DNA from: Tangfeifania diversioriginum
GTDB taxonomy: Bacteria > Bacteroidota > Bacteroidia > Bacteroidales > Prolixibacteraceae
Direction: 5' to 3'
Length of the DNA stretch: 52,631 nt
Assembly (NCBI GenBank): GCA_945873105.1
Contig: CAMCBW010000038.1
Location: forward strand, 1 to 52,631
Shown here: positions 17,811-27,694 of the stretch, piece by piece
Numbering within the stretch: position 1 is the stretch's first letter
Layout of the letters: each line of letters opens with the position of its first letter
Notes under the pieces: generated by a model
What the model was told of the DNA's origin: nothing
What the model saw: only the letters and a program-made list of their open reading frames with translations
Database searches by the model: none
Made by a program: the position numbers and the translations under genes

Positions 17811-18485
17811 TTAAAGGTATTTGGGATAGTCGGATGCCAAAAGGTGAATTGGTTTTTCATCTTCAACAATTTCAGGGAATCGGCCAACCGGCTGAAAGAA
17901 ACGATTATCGCAAGTGTCGTCGTTGACAGCACTAACCTCACCAACAAATACTTTTCCCTTTCCGGGTTCTCCATAAAACTGGTGATAGATTCCCTGTTCC
18001 AGACAAATGCTTTCACCGGGAGTAAGGGTTATTTTATCTCCGGGCTTCAGATTTCGAATGACTCCATCTGTTTTAACAATAAAAGATTGATCGGAGAATT
18101 TCTCGTCCTCATCTGATTGATACAATTCGATGATCAGGTTTCCGCCACCCCGGTTGATGATATCCTCCATTTTGCTCCAATGAAAATGCATCGGGGTTTC
18201 CTGAAGTTCTTCCACAATCATGGCTTTTTCGGCATACGGTTTATTGTCTTTTTTTATGTTGCCGTTGCGGATGGTAAACAGAATAAGCCCACGCCGATGA
18301 AAATCGCCACTGCCAAAATCAGTGAGGTCCCAGCCCAGCATATTGTCCACAATTTCACTGCACGAGTCGTAATTCCCTTTCCAGTTTTCAGGTGTCCAGT
18401 ACGCCCATGGCGGAAGCTTGAAGTTCATTTGATTGAAAAAATCAATAGAGGAATTGATCAATTGGTTAATTTCACTGCGTTTCAT
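17811..18485 (-). CDS. D-lyxose isomerase (D-lyxose/D-mannose ketol-isomerase), cupin type
   Basis: Cupin-fold aldose isomerase of 224 residues, about the length of E. coli YdaE-type D-lyxose isomerases. Metal ligands are visible in PMHFHWSKMEDI (two His and Glu) and in EQGIYHQF (distal His). The family isomerises D-lyxose to D-xylulose and often D-mannose to D-fructose. The gene ends 3 bases before the PfkB-MtlD fusion and starts 8 bases after DUF4380, so all three are surely cotranscribed. Mannose to fructose would feed the fusion enzyme best. No signal peptide, hence cytoplasmic. Confidence 0.85.
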   Translation of the reverse strand: MKRSEINQLINSSIDFFNQMNFKLPPWAYWTPENWKGNYDSCSEIVDNMLGWDLTDFGSGDFHRRGLILFTIRNGNIKKDNKPYAEKAMIVEELQETPMHFHWSKMEDIINRGGGNLIIELYQSDEDEKFSDQSFIVKTDGVIRNLKPGDKITLTPGESICLEQGIYHQFYGEPGKGKVFVGEVSAVNDDTCDNRFFQPVGRFPEIVEDEKPIHLLASDYPKYL

Positions 18486-18493
18486 AAGTTTTT

Positions 18494-19612
18494 TTATCGT
18501 TTGGTTATTGACAGTGTTCTGATAGTTCCATTTTTTGGTTGGTAATCAACCTTGATTGAAGATTGAGTGGTCAGCACGGAAGTTGTTTTTACAAAATCGA
18601 CAGGAATACGGATTAGGAAACAGGTATATCGTTTGGTGAAGGCTGATTTGGCATCCACGAACAAGTTGTTGTTTCGACCGTGGAAAGTAATTGCAGCCCG
18701 ATCTTCAGGAGAAAAAGTATCGCCCAACCCAGTTGTTCCAAATTCAATTCCCCTGGTCCACAATTTGCCGTCTTTAATACCCTTCCAGACATGCAACCAG
18801 GGATAATCTTCAGTTTTCCATACATACCCGATCAGCAATCCTTTACCCGGATTGGTGGCAGTTGCCCACCCGATTTCATGGTCGATTACATGGGTAGATA
18901 CATATCCTTTTGAATCAGATGATTTGGTCAGATCGATGGTGTTTTTAAACGAATCGGAATAGGCCATTGGCCATTGATATTCAAATCCGGTAAGCGATCT
19001 GGAAATTAACACTTGATTAAAACCAGCTCCGGCATTGCTATTAACTACCACACTTTCATCCAGAAAAGCTCCTCCAAGGGTGGCATGTTGAACAATGGCC
19101 GTAAAACGTCCGGTATTTAACTGGTTTGTCAGCGTTTCCTGAACCTCGAAACAGGCTTCGTTGGCTGAAAGCTGAATGCTGCGTTCCATTTTCCATTGTT
19201 CCAGAGGAGCTTCGGTTTGCATGGTTACCTGGCCGATAATAGTATCCTGATGCGATACCCACCATTGATTGGCAGGTTCGCCGTTGTGTGGAATTCCCGC
19301 CTGTTTTTCGCCTTCGGTGGGCGATCCCCAACGTCCGACACACAGAAAATGTCCCTGAAACGGTGCTCCTTTTTTATTGTTTTCGGGCATGTCGTTGGGT
19401 AAAACTTTCCAATCAAGCGGATTCAATTTCTGGTTGGTGAAATGAAAATCAACGATTGCTCCACCAAATCGACTAATGGAAAGGGTCACCGAATCATTGC
19501 GAAGAACAATCAAGGTGTCTTGAATTGACTGCGTTTCCGGGGCCATTTTTTTTAACGGGATACTGCACGACCAGACGATCAGCAAAATAAAGCTTAGTTT
19601 CTGATATTTCAT
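18494..19612 (-). CDS. DUF4380 lipoprotein (aldose-epimerase-like fold expected)
   Basis: Envelope lipoprotein of 372 residues with lipobox LIVWSC (Cys16). The body matches DUF4380-like proteins: SRFGGAIVDFHF near the N-terminus, then HFLCVGRWGSPTEGE, and a WATATNPGKGLLIGYVWK segment. These proteins resemble galactose mutarotase-type beta-supersandwich proteins, so they may bind or epimerise sugars or belong to an undescribed hydrolase class (inference). The gene lies 53 bases after the GH42 stop and 8 bases before the isomerase gene, inside the PUL operon. Confidence 0.7.
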   Translation of the reverse strand: MKYQKLSFILLIVWSCSIPLKKMAPETQSIQDTLIVLRNDSVTLSISRFGGAIVDFHFTNQKLNPLDWKVLPNDMPENNKKGAPFQGHFLCVGRWGSPTEGEKQAGIPHNGEPANQWWVSHQDTIIGQVTMQTEAPLEQWKMERSIQLSANEACFEVQETLTNQLNTGRFTAIVQHATLGGAFLDESVVVNSNAGAGFNQVLISRSLTGFEYQWPMAYSDSFKNTIDLTKSSDSKGYVSTHVIDHEIGWATATNPGKGLLIGYVWKTEDYPWLHVWKGIKDGKLWTRGIEFGTTGLGDTFSPEDRAAITFHGRNNNLFVDAKSAFTKRYTCFLIRIPVDFVKTTSVLTTQSSIKVDYQPKNGTIRTLSITKR

Positions 19613-19665
19613 AACCTATTATTTTCAATCATTTGGTAATATATTCAAGACCTCGGAAGGAAGCT

Positions 19666-21798
19666 TCATTCCATCCACACTGCAACTTCGCCGGGTTTAA
19701 TTTCCGTTGTTCCGATCAGCATTTTTGCTGTTGCCGGAATGGGAAGTTTTACCGTTTCAGATGTATAATTCACCCCCACCCAAAATCCGTCTCGCCATTC
19801 AACGAAGGCGTAATTCGGAAGATCAAGAATTTGTATGCCTGCATGCTGATAGATCGTTCGTAATACCTGTTTTTCAAGTTCTCCATCATTGGTCCAAACG
19901 CCCAAATATGTAACTGTTCCTTTACCTAATTTTCGGTTAACAACAGCGGAAGTTCCGGCATAAAACTGATCAGAATAGGTTGCCACTGTTTCTGTTTCTT
20001 TTTGCGGAGTCAAAAGTTCACCCCAAACACTCCATGAATAATTTTTACCATCGAACAAAACGCTGGCTTTGCGATCGGGTGGCAGCTGATCGTTATCCTC
20101 CACTTTTGCACCAATCAGTTTCCAGATGGGTTGCTGCAACAAGGTTTCGTGAAAATGTCCATTGTTGTCCTTTTGTCCGGAGCGACAGCTTAAAATCAAA
20201 TGGCCTCCATCGTCAACGTATCTGGTCCATTTGGCGATAATTTTTTCGTCCACCATCGAATAGGCTGGAGCAACCATAAAAGGAAACTCTTTCGGATCAA
20301 ATACATCGGTTTCCTGAATAAACTGCACTGTGGCTCCCATTGTTTTTAAGTTCCCGTAGTAAGTGTAATAATGTTGCCAGCTGTCCCATAATTTGGTATG
20401 TGGACTAACCTGCATTTCCCAAAGATTATCCTGTTTCCACAAAAAGGCAGTTTTTCGCGATGCCACCGAGATAGGGACAAGTGGATTGGGTTGATAGTAC
20501 TTTTGGAGATTTTTAACCTCAGCAATTGCCTTGACATATTCTTTCCCTCCACGGGCAACGGTAATTCCGTCGGTTTCTATAATCCCCTTGTGTGTTTGCT
20601 CACTTCCAAACAGCGGCTGCCTGAAACGGTAGGTGCAGGTGAACTGATCTCCCAGCCCGAAGCTGTGCCATATCCACATTCGAACAGCACCCGGCAGAGG
20701 TTGTGCATTGTATACACCCCAGTTGATTTGCCCGGGCTGAAGTTCCATGATTCCGGTATATCCTTGAATCGATTTGGCCATCTCGTTCGAGAACGAAAGT
20801 TCCATTCCACTGCCAAGACGGAAGTTTAATGCCCCTTCAGGATAATTCAGAAAGGTACTCAACAGGTACATGGTGTGCGAGGCAAAGTCAAGATCGCCTT
20901 TGTTGCGGAACAGGTCAACCGGCGGAAGAAATTTGTAATAGGCGAAATTGGTCGTAATCCATTGTTGTGGTGAAACCAGTTTCCGGAGTAGTGTCGCCTG
21001 AAATCGGATGGACCCGGCTAAGCCATCGGCAGTATAACGTCTGTAATCGAGCAGGGCATGAGGATTCGACGACGATTCCTTTTCGTTGGGAATGCGTATC
21101 TGATTGAAGTTGTTGTATGAACTACTCCAAAAGGCATTTCCCCAGGCAGAATTGAGTGTTGAAATTGAGTTATTGTACTTTTTCTGTAGCCAGTTTTTAA
21201 AGTCGACCTGAGCAAAGTTGGAATAATCATAGATTGTTCCCAAATGAGGTTCATTGTCGATTTGCCATCCCCAGATTCGCGGATCGTTTCCGTAGCGTTT
21301 CCCCATTTCGGTTACGATTCGCTCAATATATTTCCGGCAGATGGGGTTACTTTGATTGGCATGAAGCCGATTGCCGCCATGTGCCGAGCGGATACCTGCA
21401 TCATTTACATTCAGTATTTCAGGATATTTGCTGGTTAGCCAGGCCGGTGGACATGGTGACGGTGTGCAAAGAATCACTTTTAATCCGTTTTTGGCCGCTT
21501 CGGCTATACACCAGTCGAGCCATTCGAAATCAAACCATCCTTCTTCTGGTTCCAGATTGGCCCAGGCAAATTCGGCCAGGTGGGTGAACGAAAAACCTAA
21601 TTCGCTCATCCGCTTCAGGTCACGTCCCCATTGACTTCGATCCCAGTGTTCGGGATAATAGTAGGCTCCAACAGGCATCAGTGCTTTTTCAGGAGAAAAG
21701 AACGATTGTTTTTGCGCATAGGAGGACAAAAATCCTCCAATCAAAAAAACAAGCAGCCAGGTTTTTAATGTTATTCGCATAGTTACTTTATTTTTCAC
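19666..21798 (-). CDS. Beta-galactosidase, GH42 (secreted)
   Basis: GH42 enzyme of 710 residues releasing terminal beta-linked galactose. Signal peptide ends GGFLSSYAQ; the start at 21780 (MRITLKTW) is an equally good alternative and avoids an 11-base overlap with the upstream gene. The N-terminal TIM barrel shows GAYYYPEHWDRSQWGRDL, the acid/base Glu in WGWQIDNEPHLG and the nucleophile Glu in IMELQPGQINWG, both in textbook GH42 contexts. A trimerisation (Rossmann-like) domain begins near VAPAYSMVDEK, followed by a short C-terminal beta domain. Exported GH42 enzymes in PULs act on galactans, arabinogalactan or agar-type oligosaccharides. Confidence 0.9.
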   Translation of the reverse strand: MKNKVTMRITLKTWLLVFLIGGFLSSYAQKQSFFSPEKALMPVGAYYYPEHWDRSQWGRDLKRMSELGFSFTHLAEFAWANLEPEEGWFDFEWLDWCIAEAAKNGLKVILCTPSPCPPAWLTSKYPEILNVNDAGIRSAHGGNRLHANQSNPICRKYIERIVTEMGKRYGNDPRIWGWQIDNEPHLGTIYDYSNFAQVDFKNWLQKKYNNSISTLNSAWGNAFWSSSYNNFNQIRIPNEKESSSNPHALLDYRRYTADGLAGSIRFQATLLRKLVSPQQWITTNFAYYKFLPPVDLFRNKGDLDFASHTMYLLSTFLNYPEGALNFRLGSGMELSFSNEMAKSIQGYTGIMELQPGQINWGVYNAQPLPGAVRMWIWHSFGLGDQFTCTYRFRQPLFGSEQTHKGIIETDGITVARGGKEYVKAIAEVKNLQKYYQPNPLVPISVASRKTAFLWKQDNLWEMQVSPHTKLWDSWQHYYTYYGNLKTMGATVQFIQETDVFDPKEFPFMVAPAYSMVDEKIIAKWTRYVDDGGHLILSCRSGQKDNNGHFHETLLQQPIWKLIGAKVEDNDQLPPDRKASVLFDGKNYSWSVWGELLTPQKETETVATYSDQFYAGTSAVVNRKLGKGTVTYLGVWTNDGELEKQVLRTIYQHAGIQILDLPNYAFVEWRDGFWVGVNYTSETVKLPIPATAKMLIGTTEIKPGEVAVWME

Positions 21799-23977
21799 AT
21801 CTGATCCATCTTCCGCTGTGGCTTTCGAGTGCGATCGACTCTGGGCTAAGCTTTTCTCCGGTCAAAACATCGGTAATTGATTTATACTTGTACTGTGCAA
21901 ATTTTAACGAAGTCGTTTTTGCTTCATCGTCGTTAATGAAAAAGTAATGATCGGCTGTTGGACTTGCCAATCGGTAAACTATGGAATTCGGGCAAGAGTA
22001 AGGTATGGCCAGATTTTTCAGCGAATGGCGCAGGGTCCAGTCTTCCATAAACGTATTGCCCCGGTTTTTCATGCCAAATGATGCGTCAGCAGCCAGAATG
22101 ACGGCAGTTCCTTTTCCCAGCTTGTTTTCCGTAACGACTGGTTCGTTAGTCTGGAATTTTTCGATTATTTGGGCAGTAGTGGGTTTCAGTTCGAATACAA
22201 ATCCAGAAAGGGTTTGGTCGCCAATTTTTCGTGGGACATTGTTTGAGTACTGAAAATCAGTGATGGAGGCTCCGAAAATCCGTTCAAAAGCCGATCCTTT
22301 TCCGGTGTTCAGTACTTTTCCCCTTTCGTCCCACCAACCTCCTGGAGCATCTAAAACCAAACGACCGCCCTGTCTGACATATTCTTCAAAAACAGGAAAC
22401 AAGTCCTGGTTGATGGCTGCCTGTGCTGGCAGATAAATCACTTTATACCGGGCTCCCAGTCCAGCCTTCAAATCAGATGGAGTAACATGTTCCCATGGGA
22501 TATTGCCATTGATCAATGCACGGCTAATTCCTATCCGGGCCTGAACAGGGTAGTGTTTTAAATGGGTTCTTCCGGGGCCGGATAGAGCCGCCCATATTGC
22601 TTCATTGTCCCAGTTTACAAACACTCCAACAACTGGTTCTTTGTGAGCTTTCCACAGTTCATCGCGGTATTTATTGGCAGCTTTGGCAATTTGCCCTGCC
22701 CGGATAGCCCGTTCTCCTGGTTCGTTTTGGCGGTTAAGTAATGCATATTCTCCCGATTCCCAGCCAGCTCCGCGATAATTCCACGCCCATAGGCCAACTC
22801 CCTTGAATCCACCGGCCAGATAAGAAAGCAACAACTGTGTCATCGTTCCGGTGTTAACAGTATATCCGGCTGTTCCTTCTTGACCTTTGCGGTCCCACCC
22901 TTTGCCTCCGCTGAATTGTTGCGGACCGCCTGTACTTTCCCAGGTTGCCGCCCAAGCTCCTTTAAACCAGTCGGTACAAATCGACGATTGCATGTAAATG
23001 CAACGAGCTACTTCGTATTCGGTTTCTTCGAAATGCCAGGCTAGGTGAATCGATGGATAAAACGAACCGCGGTCTTTCATGGTTTCGGCAATTCCTTCCA
23101 TATCGGTTCCACGGGAGGCGAACGGTAAAAACAATCCCATTTCGCCACCGGCCCGAACCGGTTGTTCCGGAAAATCGGGAATTACCGTTTGCCGGATATA
23201 TTCGATATTCATGTCGGCTTTGTAACGGAGAATATCACGCACTTGTCCGTATTCACGACCTGATGATGGAATAATTTCGTCGCTACCAGGAATTGATTTG
23301 ACCAACGGATCATTATCGAAATCGACCCACGATTGGTAAGGTTTATCGCAAATGCCCACTTCGTATTGGTTCCAGGCTTTCGACAGTTCTCCAATGGTTT
23401 TGTACTGCATTTTTACCCATTCTTTGAACGGTTTTACGTCAGCAGTGCGTAAATAGGCATCGGCTTCATGAAAGTAAATTTTCCCGTTGTACGATGGTTT
23501 GTTCTTTTTCCAGCCTTCGAGTTGTTTGTAGAAAACTTTTTTCTGGTAGTCGAGCATCCTTTGGTCTTTTCGAATGTCGGCCATGGGTGTTTTTTCAGGA
23601 ATACCCAGTTTTTTCAGCAATTCCGGAGTAATCGGCTCCCAGCCACCTTCGCCGTACCAAAAGGGTATGATTCCTTCTTCAAGTGCAATCCGAAGTATTT
23701 CCTTTTCGGGCCATTCGGGTGTTGCCATGGTTTGCTTTAGGTTGGTGAAACCCAATTTTCTCATCGTCCGGAAATGATTGCGCATATCCTGTTCAGTGCA
23801 TCCGGCCCAGGGCAAAAAAACCACTCCAAAAGGCATCGGAGCTATTTGTTTTATTTTTTGCTGCATGGGCGAATCGTGCAGTTTGTCGTAAAGCGAAGTG
23901 AGAAATTCGTCGGATTGCTGGGCACTTGCATTGGTGAGTACCAGCAAAAAAATGAAGTAAATAAAAAGTTTAGTCAT
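21788..23977 (-). CDS. GH42-like clan-A glycoside hydrolase family protein
   Basis: Secreted protein of 729 residues (signal MTKLFIYFIFLLVLTNASA). The fold pattern follows GH42: a barrel opening PMPFGVVFLPWAGCTEQDM, a helix-rich FKEWVKMQYKTIGELSKAWN typical of the GH42 region after strand 4, and a trimerisation-like domain from GARYKVIYLPAQAAINQD on. Usual GH42 catalytic contexts are altered: the acid/base candidate is in KIYFHEADAYLR and the nucleophile candidate in AATWESTGGPQQFSGG. It may belong to an undescribed or less common GH family. Start overlaps the GH28 stop by 8 bases; the end overlaps the GH42 start. Confidence 0.7.
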   Translation of the reverse strand: MTKLFIYFIFLLVLTNASAQQSDEFLTSLYDKLHDSPMQQKIKQIAPMPFGVVFLPWAGCTEQDMRNHFRTMRKLGFTNLKQTMATPEWPEKEILRIALEEGIIPFWYGEGGWEPITPELLKKLGIPEKTPMADIRKDQRMLDYQKKVFYKQLEGWKKNKPSYNGKIYFHEADAYLRTADVKPFKEWVKMQYKTIGELSKAWNQYEVGICDKPYQSWVDFDNDPLVKSIPGSDEIIPSSGREYGQVRDILRYKADMNIEYIRQTVIPDFPEQPVRAGGEMGLFLPFASRGTDMEGIAETMKDRGSFYPSIHLAWHFEETEYEVARCIYMQSSICTDWFKGAWAATWESTGGPQQFSGGKGWDRKGQEGTAGYTVNTGTMTQLLLSYLAGGFKGVGLWAWNYRGAGWESGEYALLNRQNEPGERAIRAGQIAKAANKYRDELWKAHKEPVVGVFVNWDNEAIWAALSGPGRTHLKHYPVQARIGISRALINGNIPWEHVTPSDLKAGLGARYKVIYLPAQAAINQDLFPVFEEYVRQGGRLVLDAPGGWWDERGKVLNTGKGSAFERIFGASITDFQYSNNVPRKIGDQTLSGFVFELKPTTAQIIEKFQTNEPVVTENKLGKGTAVILAADASFGMKNRGNTFMEDWTLRHSLKNLAIPYSCPNSIVYRLASPTADHYFFINDDEAKTTSLKFAQYKYKSITDVLTGEKLSPESIALESHSGRWIRCEK

Positions 23978-25505
23978 GAGTTTTTCGATTAGTTAGTTGA
24001 ATATCGGAGTTTCGTAGGTCGAACTTTATCTTTTCTCCCGATGAAGAATTGGCCAGTGGAGCGTTGATAAATCCACCTTTCAGCTTGTTTCCCCAAAATG
24101 CGCTAAATTCAGTTTGTCGCGATTTCGAATAATCCACACGATGAATACGGGGGCTCCCGTTTTCAATACGCTCAGGATGTTTCCAGAGTTGAGGAATTGT
24201 CTTGGATTGAGGCCAATCAATCATCAGGTTATCAATTACTAAGTTGGTAATATTTTCAGAAACAATCGCTGCCAAAGCTCCAACGGCCTCAGGATGATCC
24301 TGCATTTTGGGGAACTGAGAACTGCCAGCTCCGGCAAGCATCGGAAGGGGGTCTTCAATCATTGGATAGCGAAGTATAATGTCTCGCAAAACGATATTCT
24401 CCATAAATCCACCTTCGGCGCAGGTAAGCATTATACGACCCTCGGTTTCGCAAATAAAATTGCTGATCAGCACATTCCGGATGCCTCCCAGTGGACTGGT
24501 ATCTTTCCACCGGTTGACCATGATGTGAATCGGACGGTTAAAAATAAGGGGCGCATTGGTATTTGCGGTTACATTCGAAATGGTAATCCGATCGTAAATG
24601 GCTCCATCTTTCACATAAATGCCAATGGCCCGCGATGATTTATTAATGATGCAGTTGCTGAAGGTTACATCGGTCATATCTTTACTCGACTCGGTACATC
24701 CCAATTTTAGTCCAACGCACAGTGTCTCAATAATGCAGTTTGTGACCGTTACCCGATGGCATTCGCGACTGTCTTCGGTCGTTTTCAGGCAAATGGCATC
24801 GTCGCAGGTTTTAATGTAACAATCCGAAACAATTACATCATTGCAGCCGGTCATATCAATCCCGTCAGAATTTGGGCTGTATAAGTTATTGACAATATTG
24901 ATTCCGCGAACTTTGGCTACATCACAATCGAAGAGATGCAGGTTCCAACCTCCTCCTGTATGGATGGTAACATCGTTGATTGAAATGTTGCGGCTTCGTG
25001 TTATCTCAATCAGTGGGCTTACTTTTAATTTTTTAGCTTTAATCCAACGAGGAACAACCATATTGTCCTGAGGGTCTTTTTCATATTCCTGCCAAAACGA
25101 TTCACCATTGCCATCAATAATGCCTTTCCCTTCGATGGTGACATTTTCAGCATGATCTGCCACAATCAGGTGATAAGGCTGACGGTCGACATTGTGACCC
25201 CAAGTTAGTTCTTTGTAATCCGAAATGTTTGGAGAACCGAGCAGTGTTGCTCCGGCTTCAATACGCAGCGTAACATTGCTTTTCAGGAATATTGTTCCTG
25301 AAAGATATACTCCTTTTTCGAAAATTACAGTACCCCCACCAGCTTTGGCAAGCTGATCAATGGCTTTTTGTATATAGATGGTGTTGAGGGTTTTACTATC
25401 CGGCTTTGCGCCAGTTTCTTCAACTTTAAGGGTTGTACCATTGGCCTTAATGATTAGAAATAGAAAGATTATACAACTGGAGATTTTAATATACCCTGTT
25501 AGCAT
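23970..25505 (-). CDS. Polygalacturonase-type GH28 enzyme (secreted)
   Basis: Right-handed beta-helix hydrolase of 511 residues acting on alpha-linked galacturonate backbones (homogalacturonan or rhamnogalacturonan). Signal peptide about 1-23 ends IKANG. GH28 motifs: NSDGID and CDDAICLK with the three catalytic Asp; the usual G-H-G position reads CVGLKLGC, so the His is not in its common context; and IGIYVKD replaces the usual RIK. These departures are seen in bacterial rhamnogalacturonan and exo-acting subfamilies. It lies between a GH42 gene (63 bases upstream) and the GH42-like gene (8-base overlap). Confidence 0.88.
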   Translation of the reverse strand: MLTGYIKISSCIIFLFLIIKANGTTLKVEETGAKPDSKTLNTIYIQKAIDQLAKAGGGTVIFEKGVYLSGTIFLKSNVTLRIEAGATLLGSPNISDYKELTWGHNVDRQPYHLIVADHAENVTIEGKGIIDGNGESFWQEYEKDPQDNMVVPRWIKAKKLKVSPLIEITRSRNISINDVTIHTGGGWNLHLFDCDVAKVRGINIVNNLYSPNSDGIDMTGCNDVIVSDCYIKTCDDAICLKTTEDSRECHRVTVTNCIIETLCVGLKLGCTESSKDMTDVTFSNCIINKSSRAIGIYVKDGAIYDRITISNVTANTNAPLIFNRPIHIMVNRWKDTSPLGGIRNVLISNFICETEGRIMLTCAEGGFMENIVLRDIILRYPMIEDPLPMLAGAGSSQFPKMQDHPEAVGALAAIVSENITNLVIDNLMIDWPQSKTIPQLWKHPERIENGSPRIHRVDYSKSRQTEFSAFWGNKLKGGFINAPLANSSSGEKIKFDLRNSDIQLTNRKTHD

Positions 25506-25568
25506 AGTTTTATAGTTCTTTTGTGATCTATATGGGAGATTTTCGTTACAAAAAAATCGTCTTCATCA

Positions 25569-27659
25569 TCAATCCTCCTTCAAAACTTTTACCTCGAAAG
25601 GAGCTAGTTCAAAGTTTTTCCCGTTGATCCTTTTACCAGTGAGAATGTTTAAAAATCTCTCTGTTTCTGAATTTAATGTCACTTTCTTCGCCTCTCTGGT
25701 TAAATTTACCAATACCCATCCTTTTTGTTGTCCCTCGCGCGGAATAATCACAATCTGGTCACCTCCAGAAGCCATAGGTTTAATTCCCGCCTGACCGGCA
25801 TAATGCAATAGTAATTTTTGCATTGCCTCTTTTCCCGGATCTGTTCCAAGAATTACCACGTGCCCACTTCCAACTTTATTTTCAATAATGGCGGGGTGAT
25901 TATTGTGCGCTCCCCCTTGTGTTGTGGCAACAATTTTTCCTTCCGGTGAACGCAAGGCAAGGCTAAAAAGTGAACTTTCCGACATTGGAATATCCAGGGA
26001 AGAGTCAAATTTCAACATGAAAGGTATTTCAGCAGAACGTCTTGTTGTACCGATGGGTAAAACTGAAACGGTATAAATCCCCGTCCAATCTTCCAGTCCT
26101 CCGGTAAAATGATCCGTAAATTGAGCCCACTCTTCTGTCCGATAGCCAGTCATGGGGCCAAGGATTAGCGTTCCCCCGTTTTCCACCCATTCTTTCAACC
26201 GATTTTGAAATTCCAGGGGCATGTAAGGCATTAATGGAACAAAAAGTAGTTTATAACCTGAGATGTCTGCTGAAGGATAGATCACATCGCGCAAAATGTG
26301 GGCATCAGCCATGGGTCGATAAAAACGGTTGCTCCAATCCTGATAATAACTCAAACCGTTTGCATACTGCTCGATGCGGAGTCCCATCTGTGCCACATGA
26401 CTGTAAACAATGGCAGATTCTGCTTTTTTCACGGGATTGTTCATTAAAAAGTCAGACGACTTATTCAATTCATGACCCAGTTCCTTAATTTCAGAATAAT
26501 TGGCTGTTGTATCGCCCCACGCCGATAGGATAGAGCCATGAGGCATTTCGTGTCCGGCAGGATGTTGCCGCCAAAGCCAGAACATAGAACCCTGTGCGCC
26601 TGATGCGTAATTCATCCATAATGCAGCCTTCATACTGCCGGGTATCTGGTGTAAATACCAAGCGTTTCCTCCTTCTCCTCCTCCCGAATAATTGGCTGCA
26701 GTTTCGAACAACCAGTGGTAGCCTTTGCCCATTCCGCGCATTCGATCGTAGTTGCTCTGAATCAAAGGGTATGCCTCAAAACTATGATAATTGTTAACTG
26801 CTGCATAATCGAGGTTTTTAAAGAGTTTCTCGTAATCGAGAGTTTGTCCCGGCATTCCATCATGAGTAACAGGTAGTTTCGAATGGTTACGGATGGCTTT
26901 AAGTTGCAAATCCTGATAATCAACAACCTGATCGTTACAAAACTGGTCCCAGACAAAACGCAAAGAGGTATGGTGCCAGATAAGTGAGGATGGCATTGGA
27001 ATTTGATCGAATCTCTCATAACGTTGGCTCCAAAGATCGGTGTACCACAGTTTATTTAGCCGGTCAATTGTACCGTATCTGATTTTCAGCCATGCGTGCC
27101 AAATCACTTCGGTTTCTTTGCTATAGTCGGGCGACATCCCAAATTCATTATCGGTTTGCCAGCCAATAACTCCAGTTTTATTCCCAAATTCCTGAGCCAT
27201 TTTATCGCAAATTTTTATTGAAAATTCCCGATAAATCCGACTGGTATAACTACAACTCCGGCGGGCACCATGGGTCTTAGTGATGCCGGTTTCGTCAATC
27301 CTGAATATTTCCGGATATTTTTCTGCCATCCAAATGGGAGGAGTGGCGGTTGGTGTTCCTAAAATAACGTCAATACCATTGGCTTTAAGCTTTTCAATCA
27401 CCCGGTGCAACCAGGCAAAGTTAAACTGTCCTTCGGTTGGTTCCATTTTAGTCCAGGCAAACTCGCCGATACGCATCACATTCATATCCAGTTTCTTCAT
27501 TCGGATGATGTCACGGTCAATTTCCGATTCATCCCAAATCTCCGGATAATAAGCAGCTCCGTAATAAAGTTTCTTCTCGCCCAGATACTTAACTGGTTGT
27601 GCAAAGGCATTCAGAAAAATAGTAGCAAAAAATAACAGGAAGACTATTTTATATCTCAT
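25569..27659 (-). CDS. Beta-galactosidase, GH42 (secreted), second copy
   Basis: GH42 enzyme of 696 residues with signal peptide ending FLNAFAQ. Barrel motifs are LYYGAAYYPEIWDES, FAWTKMEPTEGQFNF, acid/base Glu in VIGWQTDNEFGM, nucleophile Glu in LFETAANYSGGG. The trimerisation domain begins around YKLLFVPLMPYMPLE and the C-terminal domain ends in FELAPFEVKVLKE. It differs enough from the 19666-21798 protein that the two probably split different galactosidic linkages. It lies between GH29 and GH28 genes. Confidence 0.9.
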   Translation of the reverse strand: MRYKIVFLLFFATIFLNAFAQPVKYLGEKKLYYGAAYYPEIWDESEIDRDIIRMKKLDMNVMRIGEFAWTKMEPTEGQFNFAWLHRVIEKLKANGIDVILGTPTATPPIWMAEKYPEIFRIDETGITKTHGARRSCSYTSRIYREFSIKICDKMAQEFGNKTGVIGWQTDNEFGMSPDYSKETEVIWHAWLKIRYGTIDRLNKLWYTDLWSQRYERFDQIPMPSSLIWHHTSLRFVWDQFCNDQVVDYQDLQLKAIRNHSKLPVTHDGMPGQTLDYEKLFKNLDYAAVNNYHSFEAYPLIQSNYDRMRGMGKGYHWLFETAANYSGGGEGGNAWYLHQIPGSMKAALWMNYASGAQGSMFWLWRQHPAGHEMPHGSILSAWGDTTANYSEIKELGHELNKSSDFLMNNPVKKAESAIVYSHVAQMGLRIEQYANGLSYYQDWSNRFYRPMADAHILRDVIYPSADISGYKLLFVPLMPYMPLEFQNRLKEWVENGGTLILGPMTGYRTEEWAQFTDHFTGGLEDWTGIYTVSVLPIGTTRRSAEIPFMLKFDSSLDIPMSESSLFSLALRSPEGKIVATTQGGAHNNHPAIIENKVGSGHVVILGTDPGKEAMQKLLLHYAGQAGIKPMASGGDQIVIIPREGQQKGWVLVNLTREAKKVTLNSETERFLNILTGKRINGKNFELAPFEVKVLKED

Positions 27660-27694
27660 AATCAGATTAATAAATTATCCGCAATGCCCAATGT

